A DNA stretch of 32,607 nt from SXOA01 sp051004015 (GCA_051004015.1 JBPCKT010000024.1:1-32607); one strand, 5' to 3'. Shown: positions 15,172 through 24,451, counted from the first letter of the stretch. Program-made: numbers and translations. Notes: a model not told the origin generated them from the letters alone.

Positions 15172-16233
15172 ATGAACTCGCGTCGAAACACAAACTTGTG
15201 CATCACGGCTTTCCTTTGCTTGTTCGCAACCAGCGTGGCCCGCGGCGCGGAGCCGGGCGTCGTGAGCAGCGAGTTCATCTATGAAACGGCACCTTTTCCG
15301 AGGTGCCACGCTTCCACGATTGCCGAAACAAAAGAGGGCCACGTCGCCGCCTGGTTCGGCGGAACGGAGGAAAAGAGCAAGGACGTGGAGATTTGGATTT
15401 CCCGCCGCGGCAAGGAGGGCTGGAGCGAAGTGCAAATGGTGGCCAACGGGAAGGAGTCGGACACGGTTCGGTATCCCTGCTGGAACCCCGTGCTCTTTCA
15501 AATGCCCGAGGGGCCGCTGCTGCTGTTCTACAAAGTCGGGCCCAGTCCAAGCTCGTGGTGGGGAATGAGCATTCAGTCCGCGGACGGCGGCAAGTCTTGG
15601 AGCAAGCCCACGCGTTTGCCCGATAATATCGCCGGACCTATCAAAAACAAACCTATTTTGCTGGCCGATGGGCGGCTGCTCTGCGGCTCCAGCACCGAGG
15701 ACAAGGGCTGGCAAGTACACATGGAGTGGACCAAGGACGCCGGCAAATCCTGGGAGCGAACTGAGCCGCTGTGCGATGGCAAGACCGTCGCCGCCATTCA
15801 GCCGACCATCCTGCGGCAGGGGAAGAGCCTCGTCATTCTCTGCCGCCCGCGCTCCGTGCGGACTATCTTGCGGGCGGAGTCCATCGACGATGGCCGCACC
15901 TGGTCGCCGCTGGAGCCAACCGACCTCCCCAATCCAGGTTCGGGCATCGACGGCGTCACTTTGAACAGCGGCCAGCATCTTCTCGTCTACAACCACACCG
16001 CCACCGGCCGCAGCCCGCTCAACCTGGCCGCCTCCAAAGACGGCAAGACCTGGCAGGCAGCCGCCTTGCTGGAAAACGACGCCGGCGAATACTCGTACCC
16101 CGCCATCATCCAGACTGCCGATGGCCTCGTTCACATCACCTACACCTGGAAGCGGCTGCGAGTGAAGCACGTGGTGGTGGATCCGGCGAAGCTCTCCCTT
16201 CGGCCGATGGAGAAGGGAAAGTGGCCGGAGTGA
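15172..16233 (+). CDS. Secreted sialidase-superfamily (Asp-box) protein
   Basis: The 353-aa protein has a Sec signal peptide (cut near ARGAE, 25-26). It carries the repeated Asp-box of six-bladed sialidase propellers: SADGGKSW, TKDAGKSW, SIDDGRTW and SKDGKTW. The PCWNPVLFQ...GPLLLFYKVG and NKPILLADGRLLCGSS blocks match the BNR_2-type exo-sialidase-like family common in planctomycetes, where many members may cleave other sugars or none. An active-site assignment is not possible by eye. AGGAG is ten bases before the ATG. A word-like inverted repeat begins eight bases after the stop. Confidence 0.9.
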   Translation: MNSRRNTNLCITAFLCLFATSVARGAEPGVVSSEFIYETAPFPRCHASTIAETKEGHVAAWFGGTEEKSKDVEIWISRRGKEGWSEVQMVANGKESDTVRYPCWNPVLFQMPEGPLLLFYKVGPSPSSWWGMSIQSADGGKSWSKPTRLPDNIAGPIKNKPILLADGRLLCGSSTEDKGWQVHMEWTKDAGKSWERTEPLCDGKTVAAIQPTILRQGKSLVILCRPRSVRTILRAESIDDGRTWSPLEPTDLPNPGSGIDGVTLNSGQHLLVYNHTATGRSPLNLAASKDGKTWQAAALLENDAGEYSYPAIIQTADGLVHITYTWKRLRVKHVVVDPAKLSLRPMEKGKWPE

Positions 16234-16240
16234 TTTTAGC

Positions 16241-16294
16241 CACGGATTGAACACGGATGAAACACGGATTCTCTTCATCCGTGTTCAATCCGTG
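16241..16294. repeat. Word-iterated inverted repeat after the sialidase-like gene
   Basis: The arms 16241-16261 and 16274-16294 are perfect 21-base inverted repeats with a 12-base spacer. Each is made of the word CACGGAT(T)GAA. Extra copies of the word in the spacer and after the right arm allow alternative pairings. It lies between convergent genes and could act as a transcript end, but lacks a T-run. Confidence 0.85.
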
Positions 16295-16323
16295 TTTCAT
16301 CCGCGGCAGACGATCCCTCCTCC

Positions 16324-19300
16324 CTACGGTCGCTCCATCTTCCAGAACGCTTTGAAACTCTGCTCCCGCGTCTGCCACTTGCGCAGGTACTCGTCGTGCT
16401 TCTCGTCCCGTGGGAAGGGTTGGTCCGGCGGATAGGGATAGCTGGGCATCGCGTTGTACGGCAGCGGGTCGGTGGTGGTGCCGTGGATGGTGTTCATGTC
16501 GCAGTCTTTGTCCCAGCCAACACTGTAGAGCAGGAAGTCCCGCTTCCAGCCGGCGGGGAGTGGTTTTTTCGGTGCGTGGAAGCGGACGGTCATCTCGTCG
16601 CCGGATCCGAGCACGACCATGCAGTCATCCGTCTCGGTCAGCAGCTCGTGGACGTCGCCGTAGCGGGTGAATTTGCCTTGCATGGGGGCCCAGATGGGGG
16701 CCTTGCTGACCTGGGAGTAATCGTAGAGCTGCGGAGCGCTCGCCTCTCGCGGCAGTTCGCGGGAGAAGCCGCGGTAGTGGAGGTGGGCGGAGGCCAACTC
16801 AAGAGGCGTTTCAGTGAGCTCAGCAGCCGGTTCGTCGACGGTAAAGAAGGCATCGTCCCAGTAGATTTCCGCGGAGGTTACTATGCGGACGCGGTAATCG
16901 CCGGGAGGAAAGGCGGCGGGGTCGATTTCCACGGCCATTGTCTTGGTCTTGCCGCCGGGGAACCCCATAAACCCCTGTGCGAGCTTCCACCCGCCGCTGC
17001 CATCGGGCACCCACAGGGACGGCAACTTGGGATACGCCAGGTCGGCCCGCTGAGATAAGTTGACATTGATGGAGGTGTTGGTGGGATAAATCCAACCGGT
17101 GAGGAACAGGGTGAGGTGTTTGGTATTGCTGTCTAGCTTCCCCAAATCCAGCTCCAAGAAATGCTCCTCCACCAGCCCCTGCCAGATTCGCTTCTCGAAA
17201 AGCTGCACGAACTTGCCGTCGCGCTCCGTCAAGAGGGGCAACACATCGCGGCCGCGCTGGTCTTTGGAGGAAATGGGTTTTCGCGGCTGGCGAACTGTGT
17301 GGATTTTCTTGCTGGCGATGTCCGGCGGCCCGACCTTCTCGTTGGAGTAGATGTCAAAGTCCGCCGGATGGTCGACCGCGATGAGCTGCACCCGGTCGAA
17401 GTAGCCGGCTTCCCAGAGATCCTCCGTGATTTGCAGGTCATAGGTGCCGTTGTGTTCCTGAAGGCGGTCCCCCGGAATCAGCAGGTATTCCCAGGCCCGC
17501 GACGGGGCCATTTTTCCTTCGGCCACTTGCAGACCAATCGGCGCGGCCCAGAGGCAATCGGTGAAGAACTCGAATTTCTCGCCCGTCCAGGTGTAGATGA
17601 ACGGGCAAGAGCCGTGAAGCTTCTGCCGCTCGGCATAGCGTTGATTGCCGCCCGAGAAACGGGAGGCTTGCGGCACCCCATTGGAGAAGAGGAAACGCAC
17701 CAGGCTGGCCTCTTGTTCCTTCCCCAGGCCGATATGCACCGGCTGGCGGGTGATGACCTGAGCGGAATAGCGGCCGGGGAAAAATGTTTCCACGGTGGTT
17801 CCGAGCGCCGTGTTGTTGGTGCCGATGGCCTGGTCGTTGACGTAGCCGGCCAGGCGAATCTCCAGCCAGTTGTTCTGATTGCCCCCCTCATTGATGTGGA
17901 GATGCAGCAAGTCCGGTTCGGCCAGCACCAGGTCGAGGTCCCCGTCGCCGTCGAGGTCCCCGTAATCGAGCGCCACCAGGCCGCCGCTCTGTCCCTTCGG
18001 TAGCCCCAACTCGGCCGCGGCGAACAAGCCCCGCGGCAACCCGCGGTACACATACGGCTGGCGGGCGTTCCAGACGAGCAGATCGGTGTAGCTATCGTTG
18101 TCGTAATCCCAGGTTTCGACGTGGCTGGCGATTTGCGTATCGACTGTAATGTCGTGGATGTAATTCACTTTGCCAGCCGCAGGCGTTTGCGTCAGCACAA
18201 CACGAGACCCCTGCCGGCCCGCGCCAATCAAATCCCAGGAGATATTGCCGTCCAGTTCCGCCACCGCCAGGGACTTGCTTCCAACGAGCGACTCCATGCT
18301 TTTACCAAAAGGCAGCCAGCGCATCTGGCCATGGCGCAGATTTTCGAGATAACCAAACGGTCCGGTTTTTCCGTCTTCGTCGGCTCCGCACATGAGGATG
18401 TCGTAATCGAGATCCCGGTCCCAATCGACCTGAACCATCGACGTGAAGACCTGATCCTTCGGCGGCAACTTGGAGACCGCGCTGAAATCCATGTACTGGA
18501 AGGTTGCGTTGCCGAGCGATCGCCACAAGTAAACGCCGCTGTCTTCCGTGGCGAAGGCCAGGTCCAAATCCTGGTCGTGGTCAAAGTCGATGGCCAGCAG
18601 GGCGGTGACTTTTTGCGGGACCTTTGGCTCCTCAATCATCACGAGTTCGAGCTTGCGGTCGATGAGCCCCGCCGGGTTCAGCGCGGCCGTCTGCGACGGC
18701 TGGATATTGCGGACCAGTGCCAGCCCCCCGGAGCCGTAGACGATAAAATCGGGAAACGCCAGCTCAAACTGCTGCGAGGCTTTATAGTCGCCGGGCGGAC
18801 CGTCCTCTTTCTTCGCCGCAGCGGATGGGGGCACCTTGGCGGTGTCCCGGTCCAGGTCGCCGACGATGACGTGCTCCATCCCGGGGGGGAGGCTCACGGT
18901 GAGCTCGCTCCCCCAGTTTTCGTCTTTGGCCCCGCGCAGGAACACGGAGAGCTTGAGGCCGTGTAGCACGACTAAATCCAGCCGTCCATCCAGGTCCACA
19001 TCAAACAACTTGAAGTCCTTAACTCCTTTCACCACCGGCAGCGCTTGCTCCGCCGACGCCGGGACAAATTTGACGGGAATAGCCGCGGGTGCTGCCGGCG
19101 GGCGAGCGCGATATTTGGCGTCCAAGTCATGCCTCAAGTATTCCAGGGTTGCAAGCTCGACGCGGCCCAGATCGCTGCGCGTGATGAGCAGCGGCTTGGC
19201 CGCTTCGCGGATGCCGAATGTCTTTTGATAAACCAGCGGCCAGTCCTTTTGCCTGGCCGCCGCTAGAGCTTCCTGCCGCATCTTTTCGACGTCTGTTTTG

Positions 19301-20112
19301 CCCTCAGACCGCTGCAGCATGATGATGCTGACGGGCCGCAGAGTGGCCTCGGCCCGCTCCAACGTTTCCACAATCGCGGGGTCGGGAGCCTTGGGACTGG
19401 CCTGCTCCCGCAGCAGCATGGTGAGAATCGCCAGGTTTTCCGGAACCGCCTGATACGCTTGGGCGAGCGCGGCCCGACCGGCCAGCTTGACCTTCTCATC
19501 CTTGCGATAGGCGGGCTCCTGCGCCCGTTCGTGGATCTCCAGAAGAATCGCCGGGTCGCTGGGCGCCAATTCCCGCGCGCGAGTTAGCGACACAAATACG
19601 TCCGGCAGCGGCGGCTCGATGTCAATTCTCCGATCCCGGAAGAGCCTGGCTGCCCGGGACGCCAGAATGTGGCTGGCAGGATCATTCGGCTCGGCTTGCA
19701 GCAATGCCTGGATGGCGGAGGCCAATTGCTCTGGCGGTAGGGGCGGCTGCTTGGGCAAGTCTGCGTTGTCCTCGCCTTGCTCGTCGTTCTGCCGGTCGAA
19801 CCGATTGAGCCGCACGACCGCCAGATTGCGGAGGATGAAGGGATCGTTGGGAACCAGCTTGTCGAGCTGCAACAGAACTTCTTCCGCCTCCGCCGACTCC
19901 CAGTTTTCCGCCAGGCCGATGGCGTTCTCCTTGAGCCGGGCGATTTCCGTGAGGTCCTTGCGCGGGAGAAAGTAGAAACCCAGGAGTGCCAAGAGTGCGG
20001 CAACAACAAGCCCCAGCAGCATTTTGCCGGGCGTAAGCGACGGAAAGAATCCCCCGGGCTTTTTCGGCGGCGTATCGGACTTCCCCCGCGGGAGCGGTTT
20101 AGGGCTGGGCAT
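16324..20112 (-). CDS. Large anchored TPR + FG-GAP + ASPIC/UnbV protein
   Basis: The 1262-aa protein has a Pro-rich basic head, one membrane anchor at about 30-50 (MLLGLVVAALLALLGFYFL), and a helical TPR-like region to about 320. Six or seven FG-GAP/VCBS propeller repeats follow at about 358-740, seen as DVDLDGRLDLVVL, DFDHDQDLDLAFA, DWDRDLDYDILMC, DYDNDSYTDLLVW and DGDLDGDGDLDLVLA-like calcium-binding loops. An ASPIC/UnbV segment (NNWLEIRLAGY...GTTVETFFPG) is next. The last 400 residues hold a conserved but unnamed region (EFFTDCLWAAPIGLQVAEG, AYPKLPSLWVPDGSGGW). The architecture is the CRTAC1-like class of large surface proteins; the role is probably extracellular binding. It follows the lipase gene after 80 bases. 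Confidence 0.88.
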   Translation of the reverse strand: MPSPKPLPRGKSDTPPKKPGGFFPSLTPGKMLLGLVVAALLALLGFYFLPRKDLTEIARLKENAIGLAENWESAEAEEVLLQLDKLVPNDPFILRNLAVVRLNRFDRQNDEQGEDNADLPKQPPLPPEQLASAIQALLQAEPNDPASHILASRAARLFRDRRIDIEPPLPDVFVSLTRARELAPSDPAILLEIHERAQEPAYRKDEKVKLAGRAALAQAYQAVPENLAILTMLLREQASPKAPDPAIVETLERAEATLRPVSIIMLQRSEGKTDVEKMRQEALAAARQKDWPLVYQKTFGIREAAKPLLITRSDLGRVELATLEYLRHDLDAKYRARPPAAPAAIPVKFVPASAEQALPVVKGVKDFKLFDVDLDGRLDLVVLHGLKLSVFLRGAKDENWGSELTVSLPPGMEHVIVGDLDRDTAKVPPSAAAKKEDGPPGDYKASQQFELAFPDFIVYGSGGLALVRNIQPSQTAALNPAGLIDRKLELVMIEEPKVPQKVTALLAIDFDHDQDLDLAFATEDSGVYLWRSLGNATFQYMDFSAVSKLPPKDQVFTSMVQVDWDRDLDYDILMCGADEDGKTGPFGYLENLRHGQMRWLPFGKSMESLVGSKSLAVAELDGNISWDLIGAGRQGSRVVLTQTPAAGKVNYIHDITVDTQIASHVETWDYDNDSYTDLLVWNARQPYVYRGLPRGLFAAAELGLPKGQSGGLVALDYGDLDGDGDLDLVLAEPDLLHLHINEGGNQNNWLEIRLAGYVNDQAIGTNNTALGTTVETFFPGRYSAQVITRQPVHIGLGKEQEASLVRFLFSNGVPQASRFSGGNQRYAERQKLHGSCPFIYTWTGEKFEFFTDCLWAAPIGLQVAEGKMAPSRAWEYLLIPGDRLQEHNGTYDLQITEDLWEAGYFDRVQLIAVDHPADFDIYSNEKVGPPDIASKKIHTVRQPRKPISSKDQRGRDVLPLLTERDGKFVQLFEKRIWQGLVEEHFLELDLGKLDSNTKHLTLFLTGWIYPTNTSINVNLSQRADLAYPKLPSLWVPDGSGGWKLAQGFMGFPGGKTKTMAVEIDPAAFPPGDYRVRIVTSAEIYWDDAFFTVDEPAAELTETPLELASAHLHYRGFSRELPREASAPQLYDYSQVSKAPIWAPMQGKFTRYGDVHELLTETDDCMVVLGSGDEMTVRFHAPKKPLPAGWKRDFLLYSVGWDKDCDMNTIHGTTTDPLPYNAMPSYPYPPDQPFPRDEKHDEYLRKWQTREQSFKAFWKMERP

Positions 20113-20121
20113 AGTGCCGCC

Positions 20122-20150
20122 ATTGTAGAGTGCCAGAGTCTCGCGGTCAG
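20122..20150 (-). promoter_or_regulatory. Candidate promoter close to the FG-GAP protein start
   Basis: On the minus strand CTGACC (20145-20150), 17 bases, then TACAAT (20122-20127). The -10 box ends nine bases before the ATG at 20112, so transcription would start within a few bases of the codon. It could give separate expression inside the three-gene cluster. Confidence 0.4.
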
Positions 20151-20192
20151 GGAGATATTACGGACCGTGGCGCGGTCTGGTTCTGCCGGGCA

Positions 20193-21047
20193 TCACGCCG
20201 CGCGGCGGATGGCTGAGGGGGACGGCGTCTTCTCCCACGGAACCAAGGCGCTCAATTTGGGTAGATAGCCCTTGGCGATTGAGTGATCATCCTCGCAGTC
20301 GAACAGGAATTCCAGCGTCTCTTCCAGCCAGTGCAACACGCCTTGCCGCTGGGGAGTGTCGATGAGCATGCGTCCGCGCTCGTCGAGCTCGCAGTACCGG
20401 CCGCAATGTTCAAAGCCAAGGAACTTGGGAGCCACGTCGGGGATGATGTCGGCTTCGTTCACCACGCGGAACGTGCCTTTGCTGGCCAGGCGGTTGAACT
20501 GTGTGGCGAACCGCATGTCGCCGCAGCGCGGCGCTCCATAGGTGTACAGACCTTGCGCGGGGCGGCCCATCTGAATCAGGCGGGCGACCGTCAGTTGCGC
20601 CAGCGCGCCGCCCAGGCTGTGCCCGGTGAACCAGATCGCTCGTTTGCCGTCCTGCCGAAGGGCGATGGCACGCTGCAGCTTACCCCAAATCCCTTCGAGC
20701 GATTCCCAAAAACCCTCGTGTACTTTGCCTAGTGGACCGGGGACCATCGTCAGCTCAACATCCGTCAGCAAGTCCTTGAGCTTGGTGGGCTCGGTGCCAC
20801 GAAAGGCAACCACGATGGCTTGCCTGGTGCTTCCCACCAGGGCCTGTGTATCCGTTTCCAGGTCCTCAATCAGCCGGCAATCGGTCAGATCCAGATTCGC
20901 CAGCTCGCTCCGCAGCTTCGTCTCGCTAGTTTCGTAAGCGGCATTCGATAGCTCTCCCAGGAACCGCGAGTTCCGCATGGAAAAATCGCTCGCCCGCGCG
21001 CGGAAGAGGGGAGTATCGTCAATGAGCCGTGGGTTGAAGTGATTCAT
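20193..21047 (-). CDS. Class 3 lipase (alpha/beta hydrolase)
   Basis: The 284-aa protein has the lipase class 3 pattern: VVAFRGTEPTKLKDLLTDVEL before the nucleophile elbow GHSLGGALA, with Ser144. The likely acid is Asp200 in VNEADIIPDVAP and the likely base His255 in DDHSIAKGY. It has no signal peptide or membrane segment, so it may be cytoplasmic or use another route. The substrate (tri- or monoacylglycerol, phospholipid) is not readable. The ATG lies two bases after the stop of the upstream 1054-aa gene, so the two are surely cotranscribed. Confidence 0.92.
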   Translation of the reverse strand: MNHFNPRLIDDTPLFRARASDFSMRNSRFLGELSNAAYETSETKLRSELANLDLTDCRLIEDLETDTQALVGSTRQAIVVAFRGTEPTKLKDLLTDVELTMVPGPLGKVHEGFWESLEGIWGKLQRAIALRQDGKRAIWFTGHSLGGALAQLTVARLIQMGRPAQGLYTYGAPRCGDMRFATQFNRLASKGTFRVVNEADIIPDVAPKFLGFEHCGRYCELDERGRMLIDTPQRQGVLHWLEETLEFLFDCEDDHSIAKGYLPKLSALVPWEKTPSPSAIRRAA

Positions 21048-21049
21048 GA

Positions 21050-24000
21050 CTATTCAAATACCATCAGCCCAAACGTCTCGCCTCGCTCCGGTATGCTCGC
21101 GGGCTGGGTGAAGGATTGCTGGCCGATGTTGGGGATGATGCGCTGAATGCCGACCGACCAGACATCGCTGACCCGCGGGGCCCTGGGAGTGAGCTCGGCC
21201 AACGGGATGGCAGCTTCGAAGGTCCAGAACTGAGCATCGCCGCCGCTGGCGACGTACCAGGTCGGGTTCCAAGTGGCGTCTCCAAAACAGCTATCCGCCG
21301 TGAAGCCGCGACTGTCGATGGCGAGCTTCCAGTAGCTGCCGTAGTCGCGGTCGATGTCCAAGCAGATCTCCACGCGGTCGTGCGCGGCGAGGTCGGCGTC
21401 GTGCTTTCGCGGCTGGGTGTCGGCCGTGTAGACCGCTCCCTTCGGCTTGCGGCAGCTCGCGCCGATATAGAGGAATTCCTTGTCGAACGCGGTCACGACG
21501 ACGGCGGGCCAGTCGGCGTCGTCCTTGCGCGGACTCTGCAGACCCACGCTCTTCACCTGCTGCCAGACCGGGTCGTTCAATTTGCCGTCGAGCTTCGGGC
21601 GGCTGCCGGCGGTCAGACAAGGGAGGAGCCTCTTGGGTTGCGTTGGCGAGGGATGAGCCAGCCATTGCTCCGCCGTGGCGCACGCAGTCCAAGCATCATC
21701 CAGCCCCGCGGCCGAGAGCGCCGTCATCAACTTCTCGGCGTTTCGGGGCTGGCCATGCTGGCGGTGAGCCGTGGCGAGCGCGAAGCGAAAGGCTGGGTCG
21801 GAATACAGCCGCGGCCGGGTTTTCTCGATGGTCTTGGCAAGGGCAATCGCTTGACCGGCCCGCTCGTCGGAATTCATGCCCGGCGCGGCGGTCTTCACGG
21901 ACTCCACTCCCTGGCCGCGAGCATTGACCTCCTCGACGTCGATGGAGTCGGGCTGCTGGTTCTCGGGAAAGGCAACGCCGTTGCGAGTCGAAGAATCAGG
22001 GGGCTTACGCCCCCCGCTCGCCTGCTGCTCTTCCAGCGGCAGCTCCGCGGTGGCGAGTCCGACGCTGAACCGCGTTTCGCCCCGCTGCCGCCAGCCCGCT
22101 TCGCTACTGGCGTAATATTGCACCAGCCAGAGAGCCGACGCATCGGCCAATGGATGATTCGGGTGCTTGGTCAGCAGCACGTTGTGCAACTGGGCGGCGT
22201 ATTCGGATTTTCCGGCGGCCTGATACCTCGTGGCTAGTTGATACAGAATTTCCCCCGCTCCGCGGTCGCCGAGCCCCTTCGTCAAATCATCCACTTGTCC
22301 CAACCACGAAGCCCCTTGCGATGAATTCTCGTCCAGCCGGCCGATGAGCTGCATCACGTTGTTGCGCTTCTCGGCGGCTTTGAAGAGCGAATTCAAATCG
22401 CCACCGGGGGGATCGCAAAGCTCCCGACGCGCTTCGCCACCGGGAAGCAGCGCGATGCCGGAAAGTACGTCCCGCCGACCCGTCTGTTGAGGCAGATGAT
22501 CGACAAGGAGCGAGAGGCCGATGTTCCGTGGCGAAGTCTCAATCACCTTTCCAAGGAGCGACCGCCCTTGCTCGGCGGACTCCGCCAGCGAGCGGCCGGT
22601 ACGCGGTGCCCATTGGCCTGGCGTGATATTCACGGTTCCCTGTTTGTCGCTGTCCTGCACGGCAAACACTTTCTTCACCCGCCAGGCCTCCAGGCCCAGG
22701 AGCGTGAGCTGGTCGGAATAGGCCGTGGCGTCGGCGGCTTTTTCGGTCGCGGCCAGCACAATCTGGTTGGTGAGATGGGCCAGCGGATTCTCGCCGCGGG
22801 GACTCAGGTCTTCGGTGAGAATCACTTCCGGCCGCCAGGTGCGGATGCGGCGGACCAGATGCTCTTCCAGCAGCTCCGCGGATTTGCCGTCGTTCGCGTC
22901 GTTCCAGGATTTCAAAATGGCCTGTGAGGAGCGGGCGATTTCCGCCGGCCGCAGCGGGAACCGCCACGCCGTATCCACCTGCGAGCCGCCAACAGCCAGC
23001 AGCGCTTCATGAGTCCGTTCGGGAAGGGACGCCTCGCGGCTGGTGGCGTCTTCATCGAAGCGGCAAATGATTTCGACCGCGCCGAGGTACGCTTCGTTGC
23101 CCGATTGCTGGGCAAAGACCTCCAGTGGGACGCGCCCCGGCTCGCTGAAGATGCCAAGCATCGCCGCCCGGGTGCCGCCGCGACGCTGTTCGCGCCAGGT
23201 ACGGCCGCCGTCGCGCGTTGCCAGGATGGTGCCGAGCGAGCCGACTGCCCAGCCGCGGTTTTCGTCCAGGAAAGTGAGCGAGCGGAGCGGCAGGCTCTGC
23301 TCGGTGCGGTACGTTTGCCAGGTTTGGCCCCCGTCGTGCGAATGGAAGATGCAACTGCCGGGGTTGCCGGCAATCCAGCAGTGATTGCCATGCACGGCTA
23401 CCGCGCGGAAATCGAAGTCGCGGGCCGCTTCCGGCAGCGGCGACGGCGGCGTGCTCCATGTGAAGCCGCCGTCCTTCGTCGTCAGGGCCAAGGCTCCGTC
23501 TCCCACCAGCCAGCCGCCGGATTCACCCGCCAGCACGAGCCGCCGCAGGTATCGCGTCCCCAGTTCATTCGTGCGCGCCGGCTTGAGCTCCACCATGCTG
23601 GCGATGGCCACTTCTCCGCCGCGACCGGCCACGACGCCGCCGCGCTGGTAGCGGTCGCCGTTGCGAAAGTCGGCCGCCGTCCAGCCGAGCGTCCGTCCCT
23701 TGGCAATCGGAATCCAAGTCCGGCCGCCGTCCTCAGTGCGGAACACGCCGCCGGGATACAGGCTCGAACCATCTCCCGCCGCCCAGCCCCGCTTGTGGTC
23801 AAAGAAACGAGCGACCTTGAGGGCGGGAAGCGTGAGGTCCGGAATGATTTGCCAATTCTTGCCGCCGTCGCGCGTGCGGAGCACGATGCCGCTGGTTTGA
23901 TGGGTGTAGGGATGCGTCCAGCCACCCACCGCCCAGCCGTTTTCCGGGTCGAGGAACTGTACAGTTTCTAAACGACAAGTCGCGGGGGACCGCTGCGTCT

Positions 24001-24214
24001 GCCAGTTGCGGCCGCCATCGAGCGTATGCCAGATGGCTCCGCGGTCTCCCACTGCCCATCCCAAGTCAGCGTTGACAAAACAAACACTCGTCAACTCGGC
24101 ATCAGCGAGCATTTGCGGAGGCGAAGCCGCGGGCTGAGCGCAGACTTCATGGACCACTGCAAGGTTGAAGGCGAGCGCTCCGAGCAACAGATAAGTCAGC
24201 CGAAGTCTGGCCAT
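21050..24214 (-). CDS. Secreted Asp-box propeller / LmbE-like / CBM9-like protein
   Basis: The 1054-aa protein has a Sec signal peptide (to about residue 26). A YCF48/BNR-type propeller at 35-345 carries six Asp-boxes (TLDGGRNW 64, TRDGGKNW 114, TEDGGRTW 160, TKDGGFTW 246, SHDGGQTW 292, TRDGGRTW 333), with GWAVG blade motifs. Residues about 363-520 resemble an LmbE/PIG-L deacetylase (RIRTWRPEVILTED, then a helix and LEAWRVKKVF), but the metal-binding HPDDE motif is replaced by QQSGNE, so it should be inactive. A helical region follows. A CBM9-like beta domain from about 868 (RPKLDGKLNDPVW, FLYIGASC, WTFEAAIPLAEL) ends the protein. Residues near 734-739 (GGRKPP) come from a palindrome. GGAGG precedes the ATG. 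Likely a surface sugar-binding protein. Confidence 0.85.
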   Translation of the reverse strand: MARLRLTYLLLGALAFNLAVVHEVCAQPAASPPQMLADAELTSVCFVNADLGWAVGDRGAIWHTLDGGRNWQTQRSPATCRLETVQFLDPENGWAVGGWTHPYTHQTSGIVLRTRDGGKNWQIIPDLTLPALKVARFFDHKRGWAAGDGSSLYPGGVFRTEDGGRTWIPIAKGRTLGWTAADFRNGDRYQRGGVVAGRGGEVAIASMVELKPARTNELGTRYLRRLVLAGESGGWLVGDGALALTTKDGGFTWSTPPSPLPEAARDFDFRAVAVHGNHCWIAGNPGSCIFHSHDGGQTWQTYRTEQSLPLRSLTFLDENRGWAVGSLGTILATRDGGRTWREQRRGGTRAAMLGIFSEPGRVPLEVFAQQSGNEAYLGAVEIICRFDEDATSREASLPERTHEALLAVGGSQVDTAWRFPLRPAEIARSSQAILKSWNDANDGKSAELLEEHLVRRIRTWRPEVILTEDLSPRGENPLAHLTNQIVLAATEKAADATAYSDQLTLLGLEAWRVKKVFAVQDSDKQGTVNITPGQWAPRTGRSLAESAEQGRSLLGKVIETSPRNIGLSLLVDHLPQQTGRRDVLSGIALLPGGEARRELCDPPGGDLNSLFKAAEKRNNVMQLIGRLDENSSQGASWLGQVDDLTKGLGDRGAGEILYQLATRYQAAGKSEYAAQLHNVLLTKHPNHPLADASALWLVQYYASSEAGWRQRGETRFSVGLATAELPLEEQQASGGRKPPDSSTRNGVAFPENQQPDSIDVEEVNARGQGVESVKTAAPGMNSDERAGQAIALAKTIEKTRPRLYSDPAFRFALATAHRQHGQPRNAEKLMTALSAAGLDDAWTACATAEQWLAHPSPTQPKRLLPCLTAGSRPKLDGKLNDPVWQQVKSVGLQSPRKDDADWPAVVVTAFDKEFLYIGASCRKPKGAVYTADTQPRKHDADLAAHDRVEICLDIDRDYGSYWKLAIDSRGFTADSCFGDATWNPTWYVASGGDAQFWTFEAAIPLAELTPRAPRVSDVWSVGIQRIIPNIGQQSFTQPASIPERGETFGLMVFE
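21999..22014. repeat. Palindrome inside the 1054-aa protein gene
   Basis: GGGGGC, loop TTAC, GCCCCC (21999-22014) lies in frame and encodes GGRKPP on the minus strand, within a variable linker of the protein. The loop and flanks are the same GC-TTAC-GC core as in the palindrome at 62-79, so an interspersed element probably landed in the gene without breaking it. Confidence 0.6.
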
Positions 24215-24256
24215 GCTTGCCCCTCCTTGGGCTCCGGGGACATTCGTCCCTAAGGA

Positions 24257-24292
24257 CCGCCTGAAGGCGGAACTCCAGCGGATTCCATCCGC
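24257..24292. repeat. Two short palindromes upstream of the 1054-aa gene
   Basis: CCGCC, loop TGAA, GGCGG (24257-24270) is followed by GCGGAT, loop TCC, ATCCGC (24278-24292). They stand between divergent genes, upstream of the ATG at 24214. Neither has a T-run on either strand, so they look like interspersed repeats. Confidence 0.55.
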
Positions 24293-24451
24293 GGGCCGTG
24301 GATTGTAAGGCGTGACAGTGTAAGGGCCTAGGTCAATAATGCGGTGTCAAAGTGCCAAGCCAAACCTGTCTTTCACCCGGAAGATTGCTGTCACCAAGGC
24401 GACTACAATCTGAACAGGCAGAATTCGCAGCTTCGCAGGACTAGCATTTCA

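Noticed and set aside
15022..16278. 418-aa minus-strand frame opposite the sialidase-like gene
   Set aside because: The plus strand has a signal peptide, Asp-boxes and a ribosome site; the minus frame has none of these.
16241..16294. CRISPR-like short repeats
   Set aside because: The repeated words are 7-10 bases without unique spacers and with an inverted arm; no cas gene is present. The same holds for 3623-3717 and 28207-28305.
24344..24451. N-terminal extension of the 469-aa protein from ATG 24344
   Set aside because: The 36 extra residues are Cys/Asn/Gln-rich and unlike the rest; a TACAAT promoter-like box lies within this stretch, and the ATG at 24452 directly precedes a normal polar head and membrane helix.
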